DNA of 64,000 nt, taken from positions 152,396,221 to 152,460,220 of the forward strand of contig OZ024930.1 of the NCBI GenBank assembly GCA_964017235.1, in the 5' to 3' direction. Positions within the stretch are counted from its first letter, which is position 1, and every line of letters starts with the position of its first letter. Shown piece by piece: positions 32,897-42,686 of this stretch. The notes below the pieces were generated by a model that saw only the letters and a program-made list of their open reading frames with translations, searched no databases and was not told the origin of the DNA. Made by a program: the position numbers and the translations under genes. The DNA is from Sabellastarte sp. h YS-2021 (taxonomy: Eukaryota; Annelida; Polychaeta; Sabellida; Sabellidae).

Positions 32897-33309
32897 GAAT
32901 AACTACCGCTTGGTCGGCGGGTAAGTTACTAGGGACTTATGTGAACTCACAAGTAATAGCAAATTTTAAACCTACGGTCTAGGCTGACTTCGTCAGAAGA
33001 CCTATAGGTCCAGGCCTGGGTTGACTTTAAGGTCAGGAAACCCTGCAAGGCCATGGTCGGTTGCCAGCAGCCGGTTACCCGGGGCTATACCGCCGTCGCC
33101 CCCCCCCCCCTTTTTTTTTTTTTTGCAGACCTGCTCTGAGGTAGGGGAAGAGAGGGATGAGTTCAGTCCCAGAATGCAAATAAACCTCCCGAAGGAAGCA
33201 CGCCACACTTAATTCTTATGTACATGAAGAACTGTTATGCACATATACAAATCTCCTCAATCTAAGTGCCACTTGTGGATCTGCTGAGCAGCCACTACCT
33301 AGCCCAATG

Positions 33310-34807
33310 GGTAAAGCTCCGAATCAGCCCAAGCCCCGACCTTCATATAGAACTGTGTGAAGGTATTGTGACTTCAGTGGCGGGCTGACAAGATTGGATC
33401 TAAGGAGACTCCCGACTGGAAGACCTTAGAAGCAGCCAAGGCCCTGACATCATGGGCTTTAACCTGATGTTAAAAGTGTGACTCCTGGTCAGAGAGCTCA
33501 TAACATAGGATCACAGTCTGCTTGATCCAAGAGGAGATAGTGGCAGGTGAGATGTCTTTGTTGAAACCTTTCTTAAAGGAGACAAAAACCACCTCCTTAT
33601 TCTGCCTGATGTCTGAGGTCCTGTTCAAATAGTAGCCCAATGCTTTGAACGGACAGAGGGACCTGTCAGACTTGAGGGATCTATCCAGAGTCGGGGCCAG
33701 GGCTGTTATAACCCCAGGGACCACACTGGACACTCTATGGCCGGCTGATTCTAGGATAGAAAGCTGGGTGATGGATACAGGGACACCTTGGACCAATCGG
33801 ATTGGTGTCCAATATATCAGTTTTGCCAGGCATGAATCTCACTTTGCACTTGCCCGACCCAAGGGCCAAGAGGAATACCGCCTTGAAGGTCAAATGCTTC
33901 AAGGGGGCCTCCTTGATTGGATCAAATGGGGTCTTAGCTGGTGCACGGCCAGTAAGAATTTCCAGGAGGGTATGCCACTCCTGCCTTTGGGCCTGTCTCT
34001 GAGGAATCTATCCAGCAGACGAGCGAGATTTCCATCCTTACTGATGTTGAAGGGTGAATTTCCCAGTTTATCAACAATGGGTGACCTATAGCCATCAATG
34101 GTGCTGGGCTGTTTGCCAAGCATGTATCTCACTTCTACGCTTGCCCGACCCCAGGGCCAAGAAGAAAACTGCCTTGAAGGTAAATGCTTCAAGGAGGCCT
34201 ATAATTGGTTCAAAATGAACTTTGTCAACTGGTGCAAAAACCAGGGAGAGGTTCCAGGAGGGGGTTCCCCTCCGGTCTTTGGGTCTGTCTCAGTGGAAGC
34301 TATCCAGGAGACGAGTGAGATTTTTCCTTACTAACATTGATGGGCAAATTTCCCAGACTATCAGCAATGGCTGACCTGTAACCATCAATGGTACTGGGCT
34401 GCAACTTCCTGTCCTGAAGCAGGTACCTAAGGAAGTCAACAACTGACTTTACAGGTGGTGCCCGAAGTCCACCTGATGAATGATACATCACTTGGTAAAA
34501 AAGACCCATTTGCCTCATAGACTGATCTGATTGACCCCCTTTTGAGGAGCCTCAATTCTTGCCACTGCCTCAGACAAGTCCTGCTCTTCGAGTGCTGAGG
34601 CTCTAGGAGCCCTGCATGGAGATATTGATTGTCAGATTTCTGTGAGGGATCTGATCGAATGGCTGTGAACAGGCTGGGCAGGTTCAGAGGGATGTGGCTG
34701 GACATGGCCACTAGATCCCAAAACCAAGGCATGTTGGGCCACCCCGGAGCAATCAGAATGATTCTCTTACATGGGGAGTCTTGTAACCTCTCCACCACTT
34801 TGCCCAA
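33310..34807 (-). pseudogene. Tyrosine recombinase of DIRS copy 3, with internal duplication
   Basis: The N-terminal core-binding part appears twice: QPSTIDGYRSAIADSLGNLP (near 34400) and again QPSTIDGYRSPIVDKLGNSP (near 34105), each followed by DRPK and FKAVF.LALGSGK-like blocks. So about 285 bp is tandemly repeated (33826-34115 and 34116-34405). The catalytic part has SLCPFKALGYYLNRTSDIRQ, EVVFVSFKKGFNKDISPATI and SSWIKQTVILCYELSDQE. Then come KAHDVRALAASKVFQSGVSL (HxxR near 33455-33444), a His in SARH (near 33380) and the Tyr in TFTQFYMK (near 33350). Breaks include a stop after QESHF and a TGA for Trp at 33374-33376. Family assignment is firm. Confidence 0.85.
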
Positions 34808-34942
34808 TATGGCTGATGGTGAGAAGGTGTATCCTTTTAGATCCTACCATGGCCGACTGAGCACATCCACTGCTGTGGCCAGGGGAACCGGTACCGGTGA
34901 CACAAAACAGAGGTGACTTGTTGAACCTCGTGGCAAATAAGT

Positions 34943-36254
34943 CTATTTTGGGCCGGTGCCACCTACTGCATAGAGTGGAAGACCGCTGGAAGGAGAAACC
35001 ACTGTTTGGATGGTCTGGCCTAGCCTGGACAGCCTGTCTGCCACCACATTAGGCCGGCCTGGAATGTGTCGTGCTCTAGAGTCGCTGGTTTCCTGGCACA
35101 CCAGGTCAAGATTCTCCATAGTAGGGCACAAAGTGGGCCCGACCTCATTCCTCCTTCCTTTATGTATGACACTACTGTGGTGTTGTCAGTTGCTACAAGT
35201 ACTATCTTGTTTGAGCAAATGTCTTAGAACTCTTAAAGTCAGAAAAACTGCTTAAAGTTCTAGATAGTTTATATACAACTTGCTTCCCGGAAGGGACCAG
35301 GTTGCTCTTGCAAAGTGCTCATCTAAGTGAGCGCCCCACCCTTCTATTGATGCATTGTAACTATTTGCAGAGCATGTTTTATTGGGTGTAATGGTTGGCC
35401 TGTAAGTGCATTGTCTTCCTTCAGCCACCATTGTAAATGGGGGTGCAGGGACCTGGGGACTTGGATCACCTTTTCCCGTGATTCTGGTACCCTCCAGTTG
35501 TTTTTGTGATGCCACTGAATGAGACTCATATGAAGTTGGCCTAGATGAACTTGCTTTTCTGTAGCTGTTAGCAAACCTATCAAGGACATGAATTCCCGGA
35601 CCGGGCAAGCCGGTAGGGATAGCAGTTTCAGCATTTTCTCTTGAAGGTTCTGCCATCGATCTGGAGTCGGCCGGACCCGATCTGATCTGAGGTCTAACTG
35701 GTAGCCTATAAAATTGAAGTCTCGTTTGGGCTCCAGCTCTGATTTCTCTAAGTTCACCAGCCAACCTAGTTGCTGACACATTATTTACTAGGTCCTGTGT
35801 ATGTTGGAGACAAGCCTGGTGGGAGCTGGCCCTCACCAACCAGTCGTCTAGGTACTGGTGGCTTCTTAAATCCTTGTGTATGGCCATCAATTTCACCTGC
35901 TTTGGTATCACGGTGAACTCCAAAGGTGCTGTGGACAAACCGAATGGCAGGGCCTTGAACTGGAATGCCCGACCTTGGATGTGAAATCTCAGGCATTTCC
36001 TGGATTGTTCTTGTATAGATATATGGACGTAGGTGTCCCTCCTTCAACATTTGTACTACCTAGGGTCCCCAAGGCTTCCTAAGTTCCCAAAAAGGGCTTA
36101 GTCTGGACCCTATAGGCAGATTGTGTGCCACCTTTGGGACATTTGGTATACTGACAAACATTTCCTGTCCCTCCGGACACTGGTCCGGTCTGGTGACAAT
36201 GATCCAGATTAACAGTCTCTCTGTTCTTATTGTGGTCTGGTGGGGCTGACACAA
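34943..36254 (-). pseudogene. DIRS-1-like RT/RNase H, copy 3
   Basis: RT blocks: PIGSRLSPFWELRKPWGP (near 36110), APLEFTVIPKQVKLMAIHKD (near 35925), and the active site YLDD (35854-35843) in HQYLDDWLVRASSHQ. Then DFNFIGYQLDLRSDRVRPTP (near 35720), VREFMSLIGLLTATEKQVHL, GQLHMSLIQWHHKNNWRVPE and a GWGAHLDEHFARATW block (near 35320). RNase H: SRARHIPGRPNVVADRLSRL (near 35080). The frame changes near 35780 and 35340 and elsewhere. The sequence is clearly diverged from copy 2, so the two adjacent elements are different subfamilies. Confidence 0.87.
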
Positions 36255-36479
36255 CTTTTCACATTAATAGACTCTTCGCCCCGGGCCGGCAGCCAGCAAG
36301 GTGCAGCATTTACAGAGCAATTGTCATTTGTGAGATGTCTGACCCCTGGCCGGACATGATGACAAATTTATTATCTCTCCAGTCAAGTCCAGCACCGATA
36401 ACAGGTTTTTGAGAGGTGTGATAAGAGAAGGTTGCCTGGCAGTAGCTTGGGACACTGTCATATCACAGTCATATCACCA

Positions 36480-37060
36480 AGCCCACTGACTGGTCTAAGA
36501 ATAACCAAATTTACCTTAGGCAACTCTGTCCGGTACCAGGACTCCATATCCGGTACTTTACTGTAACCAGTAATTCTCTGTAACCGGCAAAAAACTGGCA
36601 GGCTGGGGTCACCAATGCATTTTGACATCTACTGGTCTATATTTCGCCAGCTTTTTTTTTTTTTTGTTTTGTTTTTGTGTGTAACCAGTTGGGGTGAAGC
36701 ACTGTACAGTAAGGACTGTGTAGCCAGCACCCTGTTAGTATACTTTGTAACCGGTAGGTTGAAGCAAGTGCACAAGGCTGTGTAGCCAGTACCAGCCGGC
36801 ACACTCTGCAACCAGTTGTTGAAGCAAGTGTACCAAGCTGTGTAGCCAGTACCAGTCGGTACACTCTGTAAGTAGTTGTTGAAGAAGGCTGTGTAGCCAG
36901 TACCGGCCGGTACACTCTGTAACCAGTTGTTGCACCAAGTGTACAAGGCTGTGTAGCCAGTACCAGCCGTACACTCTGTAACCAGTTGATGAAAACAAGT
37001 GTACAAGGCTGTGTTACCAGTCAGTACACTCTGTAAACAGTTACTAAAGCAACTTAACAA
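36480..37060. repeat. About 60-bp minisatellite in DIRS copy 3 leader
   Basis: Five to six units with GGCTGTGTAGCCAGTACC and ACACTCTGTAACCAGTTGTT, spaced about 60 bp (one about 50 bp) between 36700 and 37040. The minus-strand frame across it reads as a repeated Cys/Trp/Tyr-rich peptide, which I treat as a by-product of the repeat. Confidence 0.88.
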
Positions 37061-37119
37061 CTATCTTCTGTGTTGAATTCAGCTTGCTGTAGGTTTCCTC
37101 CATTAATTGAAGTATTTCT

Positions 37120-37900
37120 TAAATCGCACGTCTTGTTTGAAGATTTGACAGTTGCTGGGGAAGCCCTTGTAATCTATTTTTAGAAACACTTGGTGTTCGG
37201 TGTGTCACGTGACCAGCCTGCTGGTCGGAAAGACACGCGATTGGCTGATTGGAGTTCGTCAGTTGCCGCGTTCTTTTGTGATAATTAAACATGCAAATGT
37301 GCAGTATACTGCTCATCCACAAACCCCACTACCGACAACGAAGGTCGGTTCATGAGAGAAGGACTGGTATCGCAGTAGATGTAATTTGTGAAGAACGCAG
37401 TTCCGACCTTGCTGGTCGGTGAAAACACGTGACCAGCTTCGTGATTTGGTCGGAAGGACACGCGATTGGCTAACTGGAGATGACGTCAGTATTCGCGTTC
37501 TTTGTGCGATGCTTTACTGGCAACTTTACAGTCCACAAAACCCCACTACCGACAACAAGGTCGGGTCTGTAAAGCAGGGACTGTAGTCACAGTAGACGTG
37601 AGTTCTGAAGAACGCACTTCCGACCTTCCTGGTCGGTGAAAACACGTGACCTGCTTCGTGATTGGTCGGAAAGACACGCGATTGGCTGACTGGATATGAC
37701 GTCAGAGGTCGCGTTCTTTTGAGCTGGCCGGCCGGCTGATGCTTTTAAAGCAGAGAAGCCTGGACCAGTGCGCTCTGTAGATGTGTAGATGAAATTCCTT
37801 CTCTCTTTCGTGATAAAACCAGTGAACTGGCCATCCACAACCCCCACTACCGACAACAAAGCCGGGTCTGCAAGGGAGGGACTGATATCACCTTCTATTT
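37120..37900 (-). promoter_or_regulatory. Repeated GC-rich module with CCAAT, CRE and E-box motifs
   Basis: Three modules of about 215-225 bp share GGTCGGAAAGACACGCGATT, GGCTGACTGGA and TCCGACCTTGCTGGTCGG. CACGTG E-boxes occur near 37206, 37426 and 37641, ATTGG (inverted CCAAT) near 37241, 37465 and 37681, and perfect TGACGTCA at 37481-37488 and 37697-37704. This is the 5' leader of an inactive minus-strand retrotransposon. A promoter role is inferred from motif density and position only. Confidence 0.5.
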
Positions 37901-38200
37901 GTGAGGTTGTAAGAACTGGAGCTTGCCGGTCGACTAATGCTTTACAAGCAAAGATGTCTGGACCAGTGCACTCTGAAGAAATCTGAAGAATTCATCTCTT
38001 GCTGCTGATGTACATATATATAAGCTTACCGGTCGACTAATGCTTTAAAGCAAAGATGTCTGGACCAGTGCGCTCTGAAGAATTCTGAAGAATTCATCTC
38101 TTGCTTCTGATGAAAAAACACCAATACTCGAGCTAGGCTGGTGTGACTGATGCTATACAGCAGAGAAGTCTTTACCAGTGCGCTCTGAAGAATGCACCTT
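37735..38200. repeat. About 100-bp module repeated in the DIRS leader
   Basis: TAATGCTTTAAAGCAAAGAT then GTCTGGACCAGTGCGCTCTG recurs near 37740, 37937, 38039 and 38147, with GAATTCATCTCTTGCT following in two copies. It forms the second repeat layer of the leader. Confidence 0.75.
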
Positions 38201-38813
38201 TCGTATGCGGAATTCCTTCTATTTACAGTGTTAAATACTACATAGAACGAAGTTTCCGTGATTTTCCATTTGTAGTACTAGAGAAGACGTTTCTATGGTG
38301 ATTGTAGCTGAAGGTACATTCAAACTAAAAGACACGGATAAAAATACCTTGTAAGTAGAATATCCATTATTTTCTTTAAAAATTGTCGATCTGCCCCTAA
38401 CAACACAATGGTTAAAGAGAGGAAACTAGCAAAATGGCTGCCTTCATATTTCTCGTCGATCACTGCCCTATCCTCAACACTAAATTGAGTCAACTAGGGA
38501 GCGTTTCCAGCAGATTCTAAATGTATTTCCGTGCTTGATCAGTAGGTAACACTTCTACACTGAACATATCCATATATAAGGTTAAAAATCCGTCATAATG
38601 CACACTTTCCTTAAAATATCGGGAGATTGTTGAAAACACGTTCGCACAGTACACGCGCCAAACGAAAAAGATGCTATGACGTCAGGTTGTCTAGACAGGA
38701 AGGAAGTACGAGGCGCCATCTGGGGAGTGCACAGTACTACGGACCGGCCAGCTAGTGGCAACACAGGACGTCTTTTTCTGGCGTTTGGCGGGCCGGTCTG
38801 CGCCGACCGGATA
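38200..38813 (-). other. Proximal leader of DIRS copy 3, no ORF
   Basis: Non-coding up to the 5' inverted terminus at 38814-38853. It contains one more perfect TGACGTCA at 38677-38684 and a CpG-rich stretch at 38740-38815. Confidence 0.45.
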
Positions 38814-38853
38814 AGCTATTGTCCATTCGATAGGATGTATTAACGCAATAAAA

Positions 38854-39870
38854 AGCGAGTATCTCCGGTGTTGAAACTGAAAAACCTACTACTTCAGTGA
38901 CGTGGCGATGTTGCTTTAAACTCCAGCCCAAACAATACTGGATCTGGAAATTGCAGGTCTATTCGCAATATTAAATTGTCCTCTTATTCACGACCTCATA
39001 AAATACAGTAACTCAGACATCCTGGCTCTTGCAGAGACTCATATTAGGCCCATTGATACATATAGTCTTCTAAATTCTCGAACTTCATCCAAAAGCTGCA
39101 GTGTATTGCACAATGCAGTGGGGTCGGTTACTTGTGCAGAAAAACCTTCTCTTCTAGTATTGGTAACTCACCAGATTTCACCATTTGAAAGTATCATACT
39201 TTTGACAACAATAATTTTGTAGCTGCTTCTTTATACTCTCCAACAGGTTCCACTAGGTTCTCAGAAGATTTTCTGATGCTCTAAGGTTTTCTGTCCTCAA
39301 TTCCTCATTTGGTTCCAATTTCATTATTTGCAATGACATAACTGTTCATTTGAATGTCAAGTGTGGTTACAGGTTCAGGTTTAATGATATTCTCCAGTGT
39401 TGCAATATGGTTCAAGATGTTACAAGATGCAGATGAACAGATCAAGGTTCCGCAAGAAAATTGCTTCTTGTAACTGATTGACCAATAAAGACAAAGATTC
39501 CTATTATACCAATCTCATCTCTGTAAATAGTGATGACCCCCAAGAGGCTTTGGAATTCTCTTAGAAAGATATTTCACCACTATTCTGCCAGCTCATAGCT
39601 CAGATAACAGCCTCGCATCCAAGTTTGCTTTATCTTTCTGTGATAAAATTAGCAAAATTCGAGATACATTCCAAACTTCAGGCTCTGCTATGATGCACCT
39701 ACTTTGGCACCTCCTGCTTTCAATGTTTTTGAGCCCATAATTAAAGATGAAGTCTGTAAAATTATCAATTACTCTCCCACTAAATCATGCTCACTGGACC
39801 CTATACCCACGTTTCTCCTAAAGGATTGTCTCGATAACTTAGGTCATCCCTTCTGAAAAACGGGGTCTTA
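38854..39870 (+). pseudogene. LINE-D endonuclease/linker relic (CR1/L2 type)
   Basis: Plus-strand translation with several frameshifts gives GDVALNSSPNNTG (a decayed 2A-like motif, near 38912), SIRNIKLSSY, DILALAETHIRPID (near 39017), a FIICNDITVHLNVK block (near 39325, matching the GDxNxHL endonuclease block), FNDILQCCNMVQDV, FCDKISKIRDTFQT (near 39640) and CSLDPIPTFLLKDCLDNLGH (near 39790). Homology ends near 39850, before the RT core. It is an old fragment, on the opposite strand from LINE-A, starting immediately outside the DIRS copy 3 terminus. Confidence 0.8.
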
Positions 39871-40819
39871 TTTTTTTCTTAAATTTTATTGATAACATAA
39901 GGCTTTTTTTTCAGTACGCATATATTACTAGATACACCACCAGGGCATAACTTATAAAATTAACAAATGCTGCAGGTTAAATGCCTGGGCAAAATGGTTT
40001 GTTTGTAAACAGGATATGTTTCAACCTTTATACAGCTAATCAGCCGCCCTTGTCCCCAAAGATTAAAAAAAGTTTTTTAGCCTAGGTGATATTTGGACAG
40101 GCCTTCAACATTAACACTTGTAATAGAAATATCAACACTGAGGTAACAGCCTCTGATTTAATGCCAAACTTGCTAACCACTAGACCATGATTAGGAAAAC
40201 TTGAAATCCAGGTGCAATAACAGATATCCTAGGGATATCAGGTGTAAAACTATACTTTTCGTTTATGGTTGGCTTATCTGTGCCCCTTGTAACTCAACAT
40301 GTGGATTTAAGTAATATTTTTATCATATACTCAGAATATTAATGCTATGTATGATTGTAAAAATCCACAAACCAACAGATTATACTAGGAGTGCAATTTT
40401 TTTTCACGGTTTTTGAAAAAAAAAAAAATAAATAAAAGAACACATTGTACATATGTATTTAAAAAGTGTTTTATTACAAATCGATTATAAAAATCCCAAT
40501 GAAATATGTTTTATTTCCACTAAACATCAGTAAAACTTGACACTGACCATTCGATGATGTGGTTAAACAAAAAAGACAAACGCTGTCCAAAATTCATTAT
40601 TTTTTTCCAGTAGACTAAAACATTATTACTCTGACCCAGCTGGAACAACACCTTAAATTTAAGACCGCAGAAAAATATTGAGTTTAAGAAAATAACAGTG
40701 GAGTCTCTTTTCATATTCTTTACAGTGTCTGAACAACCAAAACCTCAACTATCTACAGAGTTTGGTCTTAGGGCTACTTTTATCTTCATCTAATGTTGGG
40801 ACTTCCAAAATAGTTACTT
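39871..40819. other. No feature recognised
   Basis: AT-rich sequence with an A-run at 40416-40428. No supported gene; the minus-strand frame at 40520-40714 has no domain. Confidence 0.3.
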
Positions 40820-41550
40820 GCCGTTTTGAAACCATTGGCCATTTTGAAATGGCCAAATAAATCTAATGGCCATTTCAAAACCTAGGAGAGGTTTCAAAAT
40901 GGCTTGGCCATTTTGAAACCACCTCAATGGGGTGTTTAACAACAAGTATTTCAATAACTATTTTAAAATATATAATGTCAATTATTACAAATATGTAATG
41001 GCTCTAATATATTATTACTAGTATACTTTTTATGAATCTTTATAATGCAATTTTGAGGCCTAGCTTTATTAGGGTATGCAATTCAAGATTTATTAAAAAT
41101 AATCTTAATCCTATCAAGTTTGTACTTTGTTGTAATGAAATGACTTTTCTTTGATTTCTTAATAACACGGGAAATCCAATCAAGCGATTAGTTAAAGAAT
41201 GATTAACAAATCACCATCAGAGGAATAACTAACACAGGGTCAGGGAGGAAGCCATTCTTCTCATGTGGCTTGTTTTTAGGAGTAAAGGTTAATTGCACTT
41301 AATATCTGTTATTGTCAGGTTATAGACCACTCAAAAACTAATCAGCATATGAAACCAACAGACGCAATTGAACTTTATCGCTTACTATAGCTGTTGAAGT
41401 CCCCAACTTCCTGCATATGAAATCCTTTCAAGTCAAAGGAACTGTTGAAGATCAAAGTTAAGTACCTCTGATCAATTAGGTTTTGAAACGGCCAAATAAA
41501 TAATTTGAAACATTTTGAAACGGCCAAGGTTGTGAAACAGCCATGAACAG
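40820..41550. mobile_element. Probable non-autonomous element with inverted GCCGTTT/AAACGGC ends
   Basis: The left end (TTGCCGTTTTGAAACCATTG, then GGCCATTTTGAAATGGCC) and right end (TTTTGAAACGGCCAAGGTTG) are imperfect inverse copies, with the GGCCAAATAAAT block inside both. Extra inverted copies lie at 40875-40920. The interior is AT-rich without ORF. Exact ends and target duplication unclear. Confidence 0.5.
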
Positions 41551-42540
41551 TTCTACTGATACAGGGCCTACAGTATTCCCTATTTGATATAAGACATTCT
41601 TAGTTTCAATTCTCCCTTATCTGCAATGCAGTGTTGAGTTTGGCAAATAATTTAGCTCACTTTAATTTAATTTTTTGTCAAGAGCCTTAAATTTTAATAC
41701 CATGATCTTGTTAAGTACACATACAACTATGTTTTCTAGTTCCTCGCCAAATATACAGTAAGCTGGTCTTTGATTCAACAACACCATAACTTTTTTTGTC
41801 TCTTTCTCCAAAATATTCTTCATATTTCCAAGAAATCAACTCTCAACACGTACATTAAAGTTTAAATCAGACACATAACAGTATTTTACACAATGATACA
41901 AAGGATGAGGTAACAGACTCACACTAGTTTTTATGACTCCTATTGCTTTTCTAAGCAACTATTATAAAAAGTCTTCACAAAATCTGTAACAGAAGACAGT
42001 GAAAGAACTCAGTGTTTTTTTTTACTGTAAACTTATTATGAACTCTCTTCTAGCAGACTCTGTATAACCAGAATCTCTAATATCCACAGGATTGGATTCT
42101 ACTGATGATTGATTTCTACTTATACCCGCAAAAATGTACAATTTTCTGATGTTTAACCATGAAACTGGTTGAACTCATCTCAATATCTAAGTTACAGTGG
42201 TTCAGCCTATACAGTCTTCTGTACAAACATGTGCACACAGTTCATTTTACAAGGTGTCCCATTTCATATTTTGCCCAATGCAGCCTATTCTATTACAATA
42301 AATACTGTCTACATATTTAGAAATACTCTTATGGATATATATCTCTGTCAAAAATACTGGTTAGAGAATCTATTAACGGTGGACGTATTAAGATGCATTA
42401 CTGACAAGAAAAAATTATTATCATTCACAATAAAACAGTGCAGTGGTAACTGGAATATTATTTAGCTGCTACTTAAATTGGCAGTACTATGCAAGAAAAG
42501 TGAATAGCGCACGTTATTAAAATGTGCCCAAAATGTTTTC
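41551..42540. other. No feature recognised (downstream of PDCD5)
   Basis: AT-rich, non-coding sequence beyond the probable PDCD5 polyadenylation site. The frame at 42169-42465 (+) shows no domain. Confidence 0.3.
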
Positions 42541-42541
42541 A

Positions 42542-42547
42542 TTTATT
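42542..42547 (-). terminator. PDCD5: Probable PDCD5 polyadenylation signal
   Basis: AATAAA on the minus strand, about 92 bp after the PDCD5 TGA stop. It gives a short 3' UTR. Confidence 0.6.
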
Positions 42548-42638
42548 TTTCTTTTTTCTTCCATAAAACATTTCCCAAAATACATAGCACGAATAATTGA
42601 TGCCTTTTGAGAAGGTAAAATTACAGTTCTGTACACAG

Positions 42639-42686
42639 TCAGAAATCATCTTCATCTGAATCCAATGCTGCTCTTCTTCTGTCAAA
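42639..42686 (-). CDS. PDCD5: PDCD5 terminal exon
   Basis: A 48-nt exon encoding FDRRRAALDSDEDDF and TGA (42641-42639). The acceptor is TTTTTAG before 42686. The acidic SDEDD tail is the phosphorylated C-terminus in animal homologues (family knowledge). Confidence 0.93.
   Translation of the reverse strand, partial: FDRRRAALDSDEDDF

Larger units (their letters stand above)
32857..38853 (-). mobile_element. DIRS-1-like retrotransposon, copy 3, with inverted termini
   Basis: A 6.0-kb minus-strand element bounded by inverted repeats of about 40 bp: 32857-32896 and 38814-38853 share TTTTATTGCGTTAATACATC then CTATCCAATGGACAATAGCT with one mismatch. From 5' to 3': a long non-coding, module-rich leader (38813-36480), RT/RNase H (36254-34943), tyrosine recombinase (34807-33310), and a 3' region with a C/T homopolymer (33099-33124). 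No gag-like ORF was recognised; the leader appears to have replaced it. Inverted termini are a known feature of DIRS-1-type elements. Confidence 0.88.

Noticed and set aside
15681..33376. TGA reassigned to tryptophan in this genome
   Set aside because: PDCD5 ends in TGA exactly where the family ends, and other retroelement Trp codons are TGG. The TGA codons are better explained as mutations or, at most, local readthrough.
36629..37060. Repetitive Cys/Trp/Tyr-rich protein
   Set aside because: The frame follows a about 60-bp minisatellite; equivalent repetitive frames exist in the other two minus-strand frames.
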